Shown here: positions 39,306 through 48,637 of the stretch, in pieces
Numbering within the stretch: position 1 is the first letter of the stretch
Layout of the letters: the number at the start of each line of letters is the position of its first letter
NCBI GenBank assembly: GCA_039714995.1
Contig: JBDLII010000002.1
Span: forward strand, 1 to 48,730
Origin: Sva-25 sp039714995
GTDB lineage: Bacteria > Pseudomonadota > Gammaproteobacteria > Chromatiales > Chromatiaceae
Reading direction: 5' to 3'
Length of the DNA stretch: 48,730 nucleotides
Made by a program: the position numbers and the translations under genes
The notes under the pieces: model-generated
Databases searched by the model: none
The model's input: the letters and a program-made list of their open reading frames with translations, nothing else
Told to the model about the DNA's origin: nothing

Positions 39306-40391
39306 TCAGCTCTCCTTATGATGACCGGATTTGATGACATCGAGCCGCTTGCCTGTCGTCTGCGGCTGGATGGGAGCATCGGTAATCATCACGGTCACTC
39401 CGGGCGTCAGCAGTGGCTTTAAGGCGGCGACAAATCTTGGTGGCAGCTTGACGCGGTGGGCCGCCTGCAGGTCCGGCTCGATTCGGCCATCGGTTGCGTG
39501 ACCCGGTAAGCCGACGGCTTTCCACTTGACTCTGGATGCGCTCTTGTCTGAACCTTTTGCAGCTACCGCCATGTAGGCATGGGTGCCGAGCGGCTGAGCG
39601 GGGTTGTTGATGGTCAGTTCGGAGAGTCCGATCTCGACACCGTTGCGGAAAACTAGCGCCTTCTTGTCAGCGCTGCTGACGAGGATGCTGATGGGGCCAC
39701 CGGTCGACTTCTCGGGATGCCACTTGAATTTTTTCCATCCTGTCAGCCGCTCTCCAGCGACAGCTTTACCTTTGCTGTCGACTGGCGCCAGCATGGCAGG
39801 GTGAGTCACATCCCTGGGCGCCGATGCCTCGTCGGCAATGACGACGGTCATCCCGTTATTGGTGATCTTGAACAGCTCTTCGGCGAACACGGTCGGCAGA
39901 TGAATGCAGCCATGCGAGGAGGGGTAGCCGGGCAGGCCGCCGGCATGCAGTGCGATGCCATCCCATGTCAGGCGTTCGGTAAAGGGCATGGGGGCATTAT
40001 TGTAGGTACTGGAGCGGTGATGCTTGTCTTTCTGCAGGATGGTAAAGACGCCGGTCGGGGTGCGATGCCCCTTTTTACCGGTGCTGGACGTAGATACGCC
40101 GATGCGTACGCCGTTGCGGTAGACATAGGTGCGCTGTTCCGGCAGTGAGACGATGATTGCGACCGGACCAGAGGGAGCCGCAGCCCGGCTCTCCCAGATA
40201 AACTCGCCGGGCTTCAGATCCTCGAGGGGGGTATGGGCCGGCGAGGAGGACTTCGCTCCCCAGAAGGGCTCAGCCGCGATAGTGGTGGAGAACAGCAGCA
40301 GAGAGAGTGACAGGAAACCGGGCAGTCTCAGAGACAACAGTTTTTCACGCTTGCCTTTCTGCTTCATGCCACTACTGAAAAGAATGTACAT
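39306..40391 (-). CDS. L,D-transpeptidase with a second degenerate YkuD-like repeat
   Basis: A 361-residue exported protein. After an N-terminal hydrophobic signal (about 18-38) comes a complete YkuD domain (about 70-210) with ALHAGGLPGYPSSHGCIHLP (catalytic Cys). A second region (about 235-330) repeats the first half of the fold (GGPISILVSSADKKALVFRNG) but ends without the SHGC site. GGAGGA directly before ATG 40391 sets the start. The tandem could bind peptidoglycan or a partner with its inactive copy. It is distinct from the short enzyme at 33179. Confidence 0.88.
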   Translation of the reverse strand: MYILFSSGMKQKGKREKLLSLRLPGFLSLSLLLFSTTIAAEPFWGAKSSSPAHTPLEDLKPGEFIWESRAAAPSGPVAIIVSLPEQRTYVYRNGVRIGVSTSSTGKKGHRTPTGVFTILQKDKHHRSSTYNNAPMPFTERLTWDGIALHAGGLPGYPSSHGCIHLPTVFAEELFKITNNGMTVVIADEASAPRDVTHPAMLAPVDSKGKAVAGERLTGWKKFKWHPEKSTGGPISILVSSADKKALVFRNGVEIGLSELTINNPAQPLGTHAYMAVAAKGSDKSASRVKWKAVGLPGHATDGRIEPDLQAAHRVKLPPRFVAALKPLLTPGVTVMITDAPIQPQTTGKRLDVIKSGHHKES

Positions 40392-40514
40392 AACTCCTCC
40401 GAAGATAATTTGTGAGTCGAGACTCGATGCCAGACAATAAAGTCGACAGCCTAACAAGGGGATGCGTTGAAGACAACTGCGTATCAAATTAAACTATTGT
40501 CATGGAACTTCTGA

Positions 40515-40835
40515 ATGAATCGACGGGACAGCCATGAGGCCACGGAGAGTATGAGTGAGTCCCCTGATCGCGATGCGGGCATGCTTCTGGTCGTGGTTGA
40601 ACAGTTCAGGAAAGGAAAACTTTCGAGACTGATGGCGCTGAAGGAGCAGGTCGATAACGGCAATGTGCTCAACGAAGCGGATGTTGAATTTCTTCACAAA
40701 GTCATTGACGATGCTCATCAGACGATGCCGTCGACTGTCAACAATGCCGGTCTGCAGGAGTTTTGCGGGCATGTGGTCCACCTCTGCAATGAGATCATCG
40801 AAAAGGCGTTTGAGAATGAAAACAAGCAGGCGTAA
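40515..40835 (+). CDS. Conserved small protein upstream of ppsA, function unknown
   Basis: A 106-residue, mostly helical, acidic protein (SRLMALKEQVDNG; DVEFLHKVIDDA) without membrane segments or recognisable family. It lies 24 bases upstream of ppsA on the same strand, so it is probably cotranscribed. An internal ATG at 40551 (GGAG close by) is an alternative start giving 94 residues. Confidence 0.65.
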   Translation: MNRRDSHEATESMSESPDRDAGMLLVVVEQFRKGKLSRLMALKEQVDNGNVLNEADVEFLHKVIDDAHQTMPSTVNNAGLQEFCGHVVHLCNEIIEKAFENENKQA

Positions 40836-40859
40836 CTGACGATTCAGGAGGTCTTGTCC

Positions 40860-43289
40860 ATGTCCCGATACATCCGCTGGTTCGAAGAGTTGAGTATCGA
40901 TGATGTACCGCTGGTGGGAGGAAAGAACGCCTCGCTGGGCGAGATGTACCGGGAACTCACGCCCGCAGGCGTCAAGGTGCCCAACGGCTTTGCCGTCACG
41001 GCCGAGGCCTACCGCGATCTGCTGACTCGGAGCGGTTCATGGGATGCATTGAGAGCCTCGCTGGAAGGGCTTGACGCTGACGACACGGTGGATCTGGCGC
41101 GCCGTGGCGCAAGAGCCCGTGACATCATCTACGCCGCCGGGTTGCCTGACGACATGCAGCAGGAGATCCTGGACGCCTACCGGAAATTGGAGGATGGATA
41201 TGGTGGAGAGATGAGCGTGGCGGTGCGCTCATCGGCCACGGCAGAGGATCTGCCGACCGCCAGCTTCGCCGGCCAGCAGGAGTCCTATCTCAACATTCAC
41301 GGCGGCGAGCAGCTGATCGATGTATGCCGCCGCTGCTTCGCCTCGCTGTTTACTGACCGCGCGATCCATTACCGCATCGACAACGGTTTCGATCATTTCG
41401 AGGTTGCTCTCTCCATCGGCATCCAGAAGATGGTGCGCTCTGACCTCGATGCAAGCGGCGTGATGTTTTCGCTCGATACAGAGACCGGTTTTCGCGATGC
41501 GGTGTTTATCACCGGCGCCTGGGGGCTCGGTGAGAACGTGGTGCAGGGCGCGGTCGAACCGGACGAGTTCTACGTTCACAAACCGACCTTTCAGCAGGGC
41601 CATCGTGCCGTGCTGCGTCGCACTATCGGTAGCAAGAAAATCAAGATGGTCTACGCGAGCGGCGGCTCGAAGGAGAGTACGCGCAACGTGCCGGTATCCA
41701 GGATCGATCGTCAGCGTTTCTGTCTCAGCGACGAGGATGTGCTCACGCTTGCGGGCTATGCGATCAAGGTTGAGCAGCACTACAGCGGCAAGGCCGGCAA
41801 GGCAAGGCCGATGGATATGGAGTGGGCCAAAGACGGCATCGACGGGGAACTCTACCTGGTGCAGGCCAGGCCGGAGACCATCGAGTCGCAAAAAACGGAT
41901 GAGATCCTGCGCCAGTATCATCTCAGGGCCGAAGGTGAAATCCTGGCGCACGGTTATGCGATCGGCACGAAAATCAGCACTGGCCGCGCGCATCACATAC
42001 GCGACGTGGCCCACCTGCATACATTCAAAGCCGGCGAAGTGCTGCTGGCTGACACCACGACCCCCGACTGGGAGCCGGTGATGAAAGTGGCTGCAGCTAT
42101 CGTGACCAACCGCGGCGGGCGCACCTGCCATGCCGCCATCATTGCGCGTGAACTGGGCGTCCCTGCGATCGTCGGCTGTGATACCGCCACCACGTCAGTC
42201 CCGGATGGTGAAGCAGTGACCGTCTCCTGCGCTGCAGGGGATGAAGGCCGTGTCTACAGGGGGGAGCTCGAATTCGAGATCAACGAAACAGATCTTTCGG
42301 GACTGCCGCGGCCGCAAACAAAGATCATGGTCAACCTGGGCAACCCGGATCTCGCGTTTTCGACCTCCCTGCTGCCTAATGACGGTGTCGGACTTGCGCG
42401 CCTTGAATTCATCATCAATGAATACATCAAGGCCCACCCGATGGCGCTGCTGCATCCTGACAGGGTGAGCGATCCTGATATCCGTAGTGACCTGGAGACT
42501 CTCTCTTTCAACTATGTCGACGGTGCGGATTACTTCGTGCGCAAGCTCTCCGAAGGTGTGGGCACCATCGCCGCGGCTTTCTGGCCCAAACCGGTCGTAG
42601 TGCGCATGTCAGACTTCAAGAGCAATGAATACGCCAGGCTGCTCGGCGGCAACGACTTCGAGCCGCATGAAGAGAATCCGATGATCGGTTTCCGCGGCGC
42701 ATCCCGTTACATCCATCCGGACTTCAGCGAGGGCTTCGCTCTCGAATGCGCCGCGATGAAAAGGGTGCGCGAGGAGATGGGGTTGACCAATGTGAAGCTG
42801 ATGATTCCGTTTTGCCGCCGCGTCGATGAAGCCGGAAAAGTACTGGATAGCATGGCAGCGCACGGTCTCGTGCGTGGCGAAAACGCTCTCGAAGTCTATG
42901 TCATGTGCGAGATCCCCAACAATGTGATCCTGATCGATCAGTTTGCAAAACTCTTCGATGGCTTTTCGATTGGTTCCAACGACCTGACACAGCTCACGCT
43001 AGGTGTGGATCGCGATTCTGAAATCGTCTCTTTCGAATTTGACGAACGCGACCCCGGCGTCAAGCAGATGATCAGGCTTGCCGTGGAGGGCGCGAAACGC
43101 AACGGCCGCCATTCCGGGCTGTGCGGTCAGGCGCCATCGGACTATCCCGAGATGGCTGCCTATCTGGTCGAGCTTGGCATCGACTCCATGAGCCTTAATC
43201 CGGACACCCTGCTCAGCACCACACAGCACATTCTCGAGGTCGAGAAGCGGCTTGGCGCGGGGAGCCGGGCGGTCACTGAACTCAAGTAA
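40860..43289 (+). CDS. ppsA: Phosphoenolpyruvate synthase
   Basis: An 809-residue enzyme converting pyruvate and ATP to PEP, AMP and phosphate in the cytoplasm. An N-terminal ATP-binding domain begins VGGKNASLGEM. The phospho-His domain carries GGRTCHAAIIARELGVPAIVG-like sequence (His near residue 425, quoted here only in part: GGRTCHAAIIAREL). The C-terminal PEP/pyruvate domain has SIGSNDLTQLTLGVDRD and GLCGQAPSDYPE. AGGAGG (40846-40851) is 8 bases before the ATG at 40860. The length is normal for PpsA. Confidence 0.96.
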   Translation: MSRYIRWFEELSIDDVPLVGGKNASLGEMYRELTPAGVKVPNGFAVTAEAYRDLLTRSGSWDALRASLEGLDADDTVDLARRGARARDIIYAAGLPDDMQQEILDAYRKLEDGYGGEMSVAVRSSATAEDLPTASFAGQQESYLNIHGGEQLIDVCRRCFASLFTDRAIHYRIDNGFDHFEVALSIGIQKMVRSDLDASGVMFSLDTETGFRDAVFITGAWGLGENVVQGAVEPDEFYVHKPTFQQGHRAVLRRTIGSKKIKMVYASGGSKESTRNVPVSRIDRQRFCLSDEDVLTLAGYAIKVEQHYSGKAGKARPMDMEWAKDGIDGELYLVQARPETIESQKTDEILRQYHLRAEGEILAHGYAIGTKISTGRAHHIRDVAHLHTFKAGEVLLADTTTPDWEPVMKVAAAIVTNRGGRTCHAAIIARELGVPAIVGCDTATTSVPDGEAVTVSCAAGDEGRVYRGELEFEINETDLSGLPRPQTKIMVNLGNPDLAFSTSLLPNDGVGLARLEFIINEYIKAHPMALLHPDRVSDPDIRSDLETLSFNYVDGADYFVRKLSEGVGTIAAAFWPKPVVVRMSDFKSNEYARLLGGNDFEPHEENPMIGFRGASRYIHPDFSEGFALECAAMKRVREEMGLTNVKLMIPFCRRVDEAGKVLDSMAAHGLVRGENALEVYVMCEIPNNVILIDQFAKLFDGFSIGSNDLTQLTLGVDRDSEIVSFEFDERDPGVKQMIRLAVEGAKRNGRHSGLCGQAPSDYPEMAAYLVELGIDSMSLNPDTLLSTTQHILEVEKRLGAGSRAVTELK

Positions 43290-43317
43290 TATCTCCATAA
43301 CATTAATGGGTGTATGA

Positions 43318-43340
43318 CTTCTCCCTACGGTCGAAATGAC
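43318..43340. repeat. Half copy of a further intergenic repeat
   Basis: TCTCCCTACGGTCGAAATGA resembles one arm of the common 'tctcccttcggtcgaaatgac' element; the matching arm is not seen nearby. It lies between ppsA and the cold-shock gene. Confidence 0.45.
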
Positions 43341-43409
43341 ATGTAGTGGATTCATTCAGAGCTTCCAGATTCCTCTTGACTGACGAAAGTTTATTCATTG
43401 AACTTTTAC

Positions 43410-43437
43410 TTTACATCACCCCTGAATCGGTTACACT
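43410..43437 (+). promoter_or_regulatory. Candidate sigma-70 promoter of the cold-shock gene
   Basis: TTTACA-N16-TACACT, followed by a start expected near 43444. This would give a 5' leader of about 165 bases, like the long regulated leaders of cspA-type genes. Confidence 0.5.
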
Positions 43438-43607
43438 GCAAACGCTGGTAAAGATTACAGCGGTTATTTATGTCTGTGCAATTTCGATGACTCTTCTGCA
43501 ATCACTGTCTTGTCTGTTCGTAAGTACTTCCTGCATCTTTCAGCACCCAACGATCTGGCGCTTGCGTCATCGTTTTTGACCACTATTAATATTGGAGAAT
43601 ACTACCC

Positions 43608-43814
43608 ATGTCTACCACGACCGGCCGTGTGAAATGGTTTGATGAAAAAAAGGGGTTTGGTTTTATTGAGCGTCAAGAGGGGAATGACGTCTTTGTTCAT
43701 TTCAGAGCGATTCAGGGTACAGGCTATAAAACCCTTGCCGAAGGGCAGGAAGTTGAGTTTGAAGTAGAAGAGGGACAAAAAGGCCCGCAGGCGATCAACG
43801 TAGTACCTCTATAG
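43608..43814 (+). CDS. csp: Cold-shock-domain protein
   Basis: A 68-residue single cold-shock domain with RNP1 KGFGFI and RNP2 VFVHF. It binds single-stranded RNA/DNA and melts RNA structures. GGAG is 10 bases before the ATG. The upstream leader is long (see 43410-43437), and a family A repeat follows the stop directly, possibly stabilising the message end. Confidence 0.96.
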   Translation: MSTTTGRVKWFDEKKGFGFIERQEGNDVFVHFRAIQGTGYKTLAEGQEVEFEVEEGQKGPQAINVVPL

Positions 43815-43817
43815 AAA

Positions 43818-43887
43818 GACCGCGGCCAGAAGGCCGCTCCTGCATCCAGTGCAACATGCAACTGTAGGAGCGCTCTTCTGACCGCGA
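43818..43887. repeat. Palindromic repeat, family A copy 3
   Basis: GACCGCGGCCAGAAGGCCGC plus TCCTGCA, then TGTAGGAGCGCTCTTCTGAC plus CGCG. It begins 4 bases after the cold-shock gene stop. See copies at 7722-7790 and 39184-39253. Confidence 0.85.
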
Positions 43888-43930
43888 GTGAAAAACAACC
43901 TCAACCTGTGCCCATGCGCCGGAAGAACTC

Positions 43931-44016
43931 GTAGGGCGCAATAACCGCAGGGCATTGCGCCGCATGTGGTCACCTCTAAGCCTTCCGGTGCAATGCGTTC
44001 CGCTTATTGCACCCTT
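43931..44016. repeat. Palindromic repeat, family E
   Basis: GTAGGGCGCAATAACCGCAG ... CGGTGCAATGCGTTCCGCTT followed by ATTGCACCCT: inverted arms of about 30 bases. It is the common 'gtagggtgcaataagcgcagcgcattgcaccg' type and lies between family A copy 3 and the 3' end of the following leftward gene. Confidence 0.8.
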
Positions 44017-44061
44017 CTATAACTCCGGGCTTCTGGCAATGACGATTCGTTCAGAGGTTCC

Positions 44062-45495
44062 TTACGGTTTATTGCAGTTGAGACGTTTTGCACTGCTGCT
44101 GCCCCTGGCAAAAAAGCGGTTGGGTCGCAGGTCGAAGCGCAGCTTTTTCTCCTTGCAGTTCGTTCTCAGGATCTCGGCAGCTTCCCTGGTGTTGGCGACA
44201 ATCTGCTGAAACTGCTGTTCACTGAGAGCGAAATTCTGCTTGAGATACTGGTACAGCTTTCTCTTTTTGGAAAAGTCCCTGTCAAGCCTGATCAACTGCT
44301 TGTAGGTGTCGGGGTTGAAATGCCTGAGGCTGCTCAGTACGCCGGCGTCCCTGGTCAAATTGTCCGCTGAGACCCTGCCTCCACTCTCATTGTCGTTCAG
44401 ATAGGTCTCCATGATCCGTCCTGGCTTGTGCCTGGCGAGGTTTCTTGGCGCTGTTTTGGTCCTGGCGAACTGCTTGCGTACCGTTGAGCCCTTTTTCCAG
44501 TACCACCACTCTTCGAAAGCGATGTTGCCATCGCGACCCTGCTGATTGAAGATGTGATCCAGCAGGGCGATTTCCGTCAGATCCTGCATCCAGTAGGCCA
44601 TCTGTTGATCGGAGATCTCCGTCTCGGCAGCGATGTGCAGCGCATTCGCGGCTTCCGCCAAGGCTTCGCGAATCGCCTTTTTCAGCGGCTGAGTACTGCG
44701 CAGCGCCTGAAATGCCGGTGTCTGCTGGTAGCCGGGATTTTGGCAAACGCCGCTGTCCGATCCGGATGCGCCGTTCATCAGCTCACCATATGGCATGCCT
44801 GCCGAGTGCTGCATGACTCCGGAGATCTGCTGCCCCTCTTCGGTAAAGAGCTCGCCAGCTGCAGATGCGAGCTCCGGTTTCTGCTGGATCTCGTTCAACT
44901 TTTTCCATGCGGCCAGGTTCATCGTTTTATTCGTGGCTGCGAGCTCGATGCCGCGCTGAGTCACCCGTTGACGGTGCACCTTGCTGTCCATCGTTCGCAG
45001 CACGGCCACCGGGACGCGGATATGGGTATTGAAATAGCGCGAGAAGTGGTAATAGAGCAGTGGTGAAGCAGAGAAGGCGCCGCTGGCCTCCTGCATCGCG
45101 ATGCTGCTGATGAACTCGATAGGCTTGCCGGTCGTATAGTTTGCCGCCGACTTTCCCAAGGAGCACGCCACCGCCTCGAATTTCCCGGCCTTGCCCCTGT
45201 AGGGGCCGGCCGACAGCAGATAGAAGACGGCTCCCGGCGTGCTGCTCCAGCTCCTGGGACACAGCGCCGTGGTATTGCGGTGGAGGTCGATGCTGCAGTA
45301 GGCCTGCTCTGTCTTTTCGTCCCTTGTGGAGTACTCGCCTCCAGGGATATGATCGAGGATGACACAGCGCTCCTCGATCTTGTTCGGTGAGGTGTGAGTG
45401 GTGACTTCGCCGCTTGTGGGCGTTGCAGCGGAGAGGCATTCATTCATGCTGAGCAGTAACAGCGCTGAAGGCAGTATCTGGTTTTTCATTATCAT
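44062..45495 (-). CDS. Exported protein of unknown function, possible atypical-kinase fold
   Basis: A 477-residue protein with an N-terminal signal peptide (about 1-22) and several cysteines. Its middle section reads like the lobes of a secreted/HipA-like atypical kinase: VPVAVLRTMD, IALLDHIFNQQGRDGN (compare the D-x-hydrophobic-N-x-DR segment of Fam20-type kinases) and METYLNDNESGG (a possible metal-binding Asp/Asn pair). The C-terminus is Lys/Arg-rich. The alignment is by eye only, so the family is inference. ATG 45489 is an alternative start. It lies 57 bases downstream of the MacB-like permease. Confidence 0.7.
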   Translation of the reverse strand: MIMKNQILPSALLLLSMNECLSAATPTSGEVTTHTSPNKIEERCVILDHIPGGEYSTRDEKTEQAYCSIDLHRNTTALCPRSWSSTPGAVFYLLSAGPYRGKAGKFEAVACSLGKSAANYTTGKPIEFISSIAMQEASGAFSASPLLYYHFSRYFNTHIRVPVAVLRTMDSKVHRQRVTQRGIELAATNKTMNLAAWKKLNEIQQKPELASAAGELFTEEGQQISGVMQHSAGMPYGELMNGASGSDSGVCQNPGYQQTPAFQALRSTQPLKKAIREALAEAANALHIAAETEISDQQMAYWMQDLTEIALLDHIFNQQGRDGNIAFEEWWYWKKGSTVRKQFARTKTAPRNLARHKPGRIMETYLNDNESGGRVSADNLTRDAGVLSSLRHFNPDTYKQLIRLDRDFSKKRKLYQYLKQNFALSEQQFQQIVANTREAAEILRTNCKEKKLRFDLRPNRFFARGSSSAKRLNCNKP

Positions 45496-45552
45496 CGCCG
45501 GGAGCCTGAAGGATCAGGTGGTGATACTTTTTTCCAATGATACCTGATTCCA

Positions 45553-46752
45553 CTACTCGCTGCGTAGCGCTTCGACCGGCGGCAATGCTGCTGCACGGCG
45601 CGCCGGCAGCAGTCCGGAAAGCACGCCGGTGATGATCGCGATGATGCCGGCCAGCAGCAGGTAGTCCCAGGCGATGGCAACCGGCAGCGCGGGAAGCGCC
45701 AGGTGCAGCATCCAGGCAATCGCCAGCCCCGCTGCCATGCCTGCCAGGCCGCCGGCGCCGGAGAGAGCGGCCGCTTCGAGCAGAAACAGCAGTGATATCT
45801 GGGCTTGTGAAGCGCCCAGCGCGCGCAGCAGGCCGATCTCCCGGATACGTTCATTGACGGCGATGCTCATGATGGTAAAGATGCCGACGCCGCCGACCAG
45901 CAGGGAGATGCCGCCCAGGGCCGCAACCACGGCGGTCAGCAGCTCCAGGATGGAGCCCAGTGTCTGCAGCATGTCGTTCTGCGTGATAATGGTGAAATCC
46001 TCGCTCCCGTGCCTCTCGATGAGGCGTTTCCTGATGGCGTCGACGACTTTCTGCTCCTCGTAATTGCCATCGTAGAGCAGGTCGATCTCCATCAGGCTGT
46101 CGCGGTTGAAGAGCGACAGCGCCCGATTGACGGGAATATAGACGGCGTCGTCCAGGTCGAAACCGAGCACCTGCCCCTTGCTCTCCATCACGCCGATGAC
46201 GCGAAACCGCTGTTGGCCTATGCGGATGCGCTGTCCCAGTGGATTGCTCTGCGGAAACAGCTCCTGCTTGAGACGATGGCCGATGACAGCGAGGTTGCGT
46301 GTCTGCTGATGCGGATCGGGAGGCAGGAACTCTCCCTGGCCGATATGAATCTGCCAGGTTTGCGGCACTTCATGGTTGACGCCGATCACATAGACCCAGC
46401 GGCTGCGCTTGCCGGCCTCGACCGGGGCGTTCCCCTGGGAGACAGGCACGGAGGTGCGGACACCCTTGATGCTTCGCAAGCTCTCGGCATCCTCGACGGA
46501 GAGCGGCCGCACATTGCTGATGACTGCCCCCGAGATGCCCATGGTGGTGGTGCGCCCCGGGACAACGCCGATGATATGGGTGCCGAACTGGGTAAACTCC
46601 CCCAGGATGTAGTCCCGCGCGCCGCCGCCCAGCGATGTGAGCAGAATCACGGCGGCAATCCCGACGGCGATGCCAAGCGCCGTCAACAGGCTGCGCATCT
46701 GGCTGAAGTGCAGGCTGGAGAAGGCGAAGGTGAAATAGTCAGCAATGCGCAT
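45553..46752 (-). CDS. MacB/FtsX-type ABC permease, second copy
   Basis: A 399-residue permease: one N-terminal helix (near 20-40), a large periplasmic MacB_PCD domain (about 45-270), then three C-terminal helices with the FtsX coupling sequence IREIGLLRALGAS. The ATG at 46752, 4 bases after the preceding stop, is chosen over an overlapping TTG. With the ATPase and the other permease it should form a heterodimeric MacB-like exporter. Confidence 0.92.
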   Translation of the reverse strand: MRIADYFTFAFSSLHFSQMRSLLTALGIAVGIAAVILLTSLGGGARDYILGEFTQFGTHIIGVVPGRTTTMGISGAVISNVRPLSVEDAESLRSIKGVRTSVPVSQGNAPVEAGKRSRWVYVIGVNHEVPQTWQIHIGQGEFLPPDPHQQTRNLAVIGHRLKQELFPQSNPLGQRIRIGQQRFRVIGVMESKGQVLGFDLDDAVYIPVNRALSLFNRDSLMEIDLLYDGNYEEQKVVDAIRKRLIERHGSEDFTIITQNDMLQTLGSILELLTAVVAALGGISLLVGGVGIFTIMSIAVNERIREIGLLRALGASQAQISLLFLLEAAALSGAGGLAGMAAGLAIAWMLHLALPALPVAIAWDYLLLAGIIAIITGVLSGLLPARRAAALPPVEALRSE

Positions 46753-46756
46753 GATG

Positions 46757-47959
46757 TCAGCTGGAGAGTGCAATGACAGGATCGAGTCGGGACGCCCGGC
46801 GCGCCGGAATGCTGCCGAACAACAGACCCGTCGCCAATGTCACCACAACCGCGGCCAGGATGGCCCACAGCGGCGTCACGACTGGAAAGTCGGGCAGCAG
46901 CGCATGAATCAGCTGATTGCCCGCCAGGCCGGCAAGCAGGCCCAGTGCGCCCCCGGCCAGCGAGAGCATCAGCGCCTCGCTGAGAAACAGGTGCAGCACC
47001 TGACGGGTCGGAGCGCCGAGCGCCTTCAGCAGGCCGATCTCTTCGCGGCGTTGGCTGACAGCGACCAGCATCACGTTCATGATCAGGATGCCGGCAACGA
47101 TGAGGCTGATGGCGGCAATACCGCCGACGGCCCAGGTCAGCATCCGCAGAATATCGTCCACGGTGCTGATGAGTGCATCCTGGGTGATGACGGTGATGTC
47201 GTCATCGCCGTCATGGCGTTGGCGAATGATGCGCAGGATATCCTTTTTTGCAGCCGTAAGCGCCTGTTGATGCTGCGCCTGGACAAGGATGCGAAACAGC
47301 GAGGGCGCATTGAAGAGGCTGCGGGCGCTGGCGACTGGAATCAGCACCATGTCGCTCATATCCATGCCCAGCGACTGCCCCTTGGACGACAGCACGCCGA
47401 TGACGCGAAAGCGCCGGTCGCCGATGCGCAGCCACTCTCCCAGGGGGCTGCTGTGTCCGAACAGCTCCCGCGAGAGCTTGTGTCCCAGGATGGCGAGAGA
47501 GGCTGCAATACGCGGGTCGCCAGCGGGCAGCGCCACACCTCTCTCGAGCTGCAATTCGCGCACATCCAGGATGGAGGGGGTCGATCCCATCACCGACACC
47601 TCCCGCTCTCGTCCAGCGTAGGAGACCGAAGCGGCGCCGAAGATAATGGGGGCAACGGCGCGTATCGCCGGCGAGTGCCTGAGCGCCAGCGCATCATCCA
47701 GCGTCAGATCACGCGGCGTGGTTCCCAGCAGCGGCGGCAGTCCGCCGGTCGTTTCACTGCGCCCCGGCAATACGATTAGCATGTTGGCGCCCAGCATCCT
47801 GAACTGTGCACCGACGAACTGGCGCGCCCCTTCACCCAGTGATGTCAGGATGATGACAGAGGCGACGCCGATCGCCATCGCCAGCAGGATCAGCGAGGTG
47901 CGCAGCGGATAGGCGCCGAGTGCCGTGCGGCTGAAGCGGAATGTGTCAGCTGCCCTCAT
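46757..47959 (-). CDS. MacB/FtsX-type ABC permease, first copy
   Basis: A 400-residue FtsX-family permease with the same architecture: N-terminal helix (about 20-40), periplasmic domain with RVIGVLSSKGQSLG, then three helices with REEIGLLKALGAP. It is only distantly similar to its neighbour, so the pair is an old duplication. It lies 9 bases after the ATPase stop. Confidence 0.92.
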   Translation of the reverse strand: MRAADTFRFSRTALGAYPLRTSLILLAMAIGVASVIILTSLGEGARQFVGAQFRMLGANMLIVLPGRSETTGGLPPLLGTTPRDLTLDDALALRHSPAIRAVAPIIFGAASVSYAGREREVSVMGSTPSILDVRELQLERGVALPAGDPRIAASLAILGHKLSRELFGHSSPLGEWLRIGDRRFRVIGVLSSKGQSLGMDMSDMVLIPVASARSLFNAPSLFRILVQAQHQQALTAAKKDILRIIRQRHDGDDDITVITQDALISTVDDILRMLTWAVGGIAAISLIVAGILIMNVMLVAVSQRREEIGLLKALGAPTRQVLHLFLSEALMLSLAGGALGLLAGLAGNQLIHALLPDFPVVTPLWAILAAVVVTLATGLLFGSIPARRASRLDPVIALSS

Positions 47960-47968
47960 GAAGGTTGC

Positions 47969-48637
47969 TCACCGATCCGCGGTGACCCTGCCGTCGACCA
48001 TGGTGATGCGACGTCCGGCCCGCTTCCCCAGCTGCATGTCATGTGTGACGACGATCAGCGTGACGCCGTCCGCATTGAGCTGTTCCAGCGTCTCGATCAC
48101 CTCCTGGCCCGAGTGGCTGTCGAGATTGCCGGTCGGTTCGTCCGCCAGCAGCAGCGGCGGGTGCATGATCATCGCCCTGGCGATGGCGACGCGCTGTTGC
48201 TGGCCGCCGGAGAGCTGCGCCGGCCTGTGCTCAGCGCGATCGACCATGTCGAGGCTCTCGAGCGCCTGCAGCACCCTGCTGTTGCGTGTTGCCGGTGGAA
48301 TGCCAGCGAGAGTCAGCGGCAGAGCGATATTGCCGGCAGCCGTGAGACGCGGAACCAGGTGGAAGGATTGAAAGATAAAGCCGACCTTTTCGCGCCGGAA
48401 GCGCGCCCGCTGCTCTTCGGTCAGTGTTGTCAGTTCGGTGCCCTCAAACCGATAGGAGCCCGAATCGGCCTTGTCCAGAAGACCAAGCAGGTTCAGCAGG
48501 GTCGACTTGCCCGACCCCGATGGACCCATGACGCTGATATAGTCGCCCTGCTCAATCTGCAGGGTGACGTCGTCCAGTGCATGGACTGTCTCGTCACCGA
48601 CCTGGAACGAGCGGCAGATTTGCTGCAGTGCGATCAT
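47969..48637 (-). CDS. MacB/LolD-type ABC ATPase
   Basis: A 222-residue ATPase of the LolD/MacB class. Walker A GPSGSGKST (near 38), signature LSGGQQQRVAIARAM, Walker B LLLADEPTGNLDS and H-loop VVTHDM are present. MacB fuses this domain to the permease; here they are separate. Its ATG overlaps the stop of the upstream adaptor gene (ATGA). Confidence 0.95.
   Translation of the reverse strand: MIALQQICRSFQVGDETVHALDDVTLQIEQGDYISVMGPSGSGKSTLLNLLGLLDKADSGSYRFEGTELTTLTEEQRARFRREKVGFIFQSFHLVPRLTAAGNIALPLTLAGIPPATRNSRVLQALESLDMVDRAEHRPAQLSGGQQQRVAIARAMIMHPPLLLADEPTGNLDSHSGQEVIETLEQLNADGVTLIVVTHDMQLGKRAGRRITMVDGRVTADR

Noticed and set aside
46745..47779. 344-codon plus-strand frame
   Set aside because: Antisense to the FtsX-type permease; low-complexity translation.
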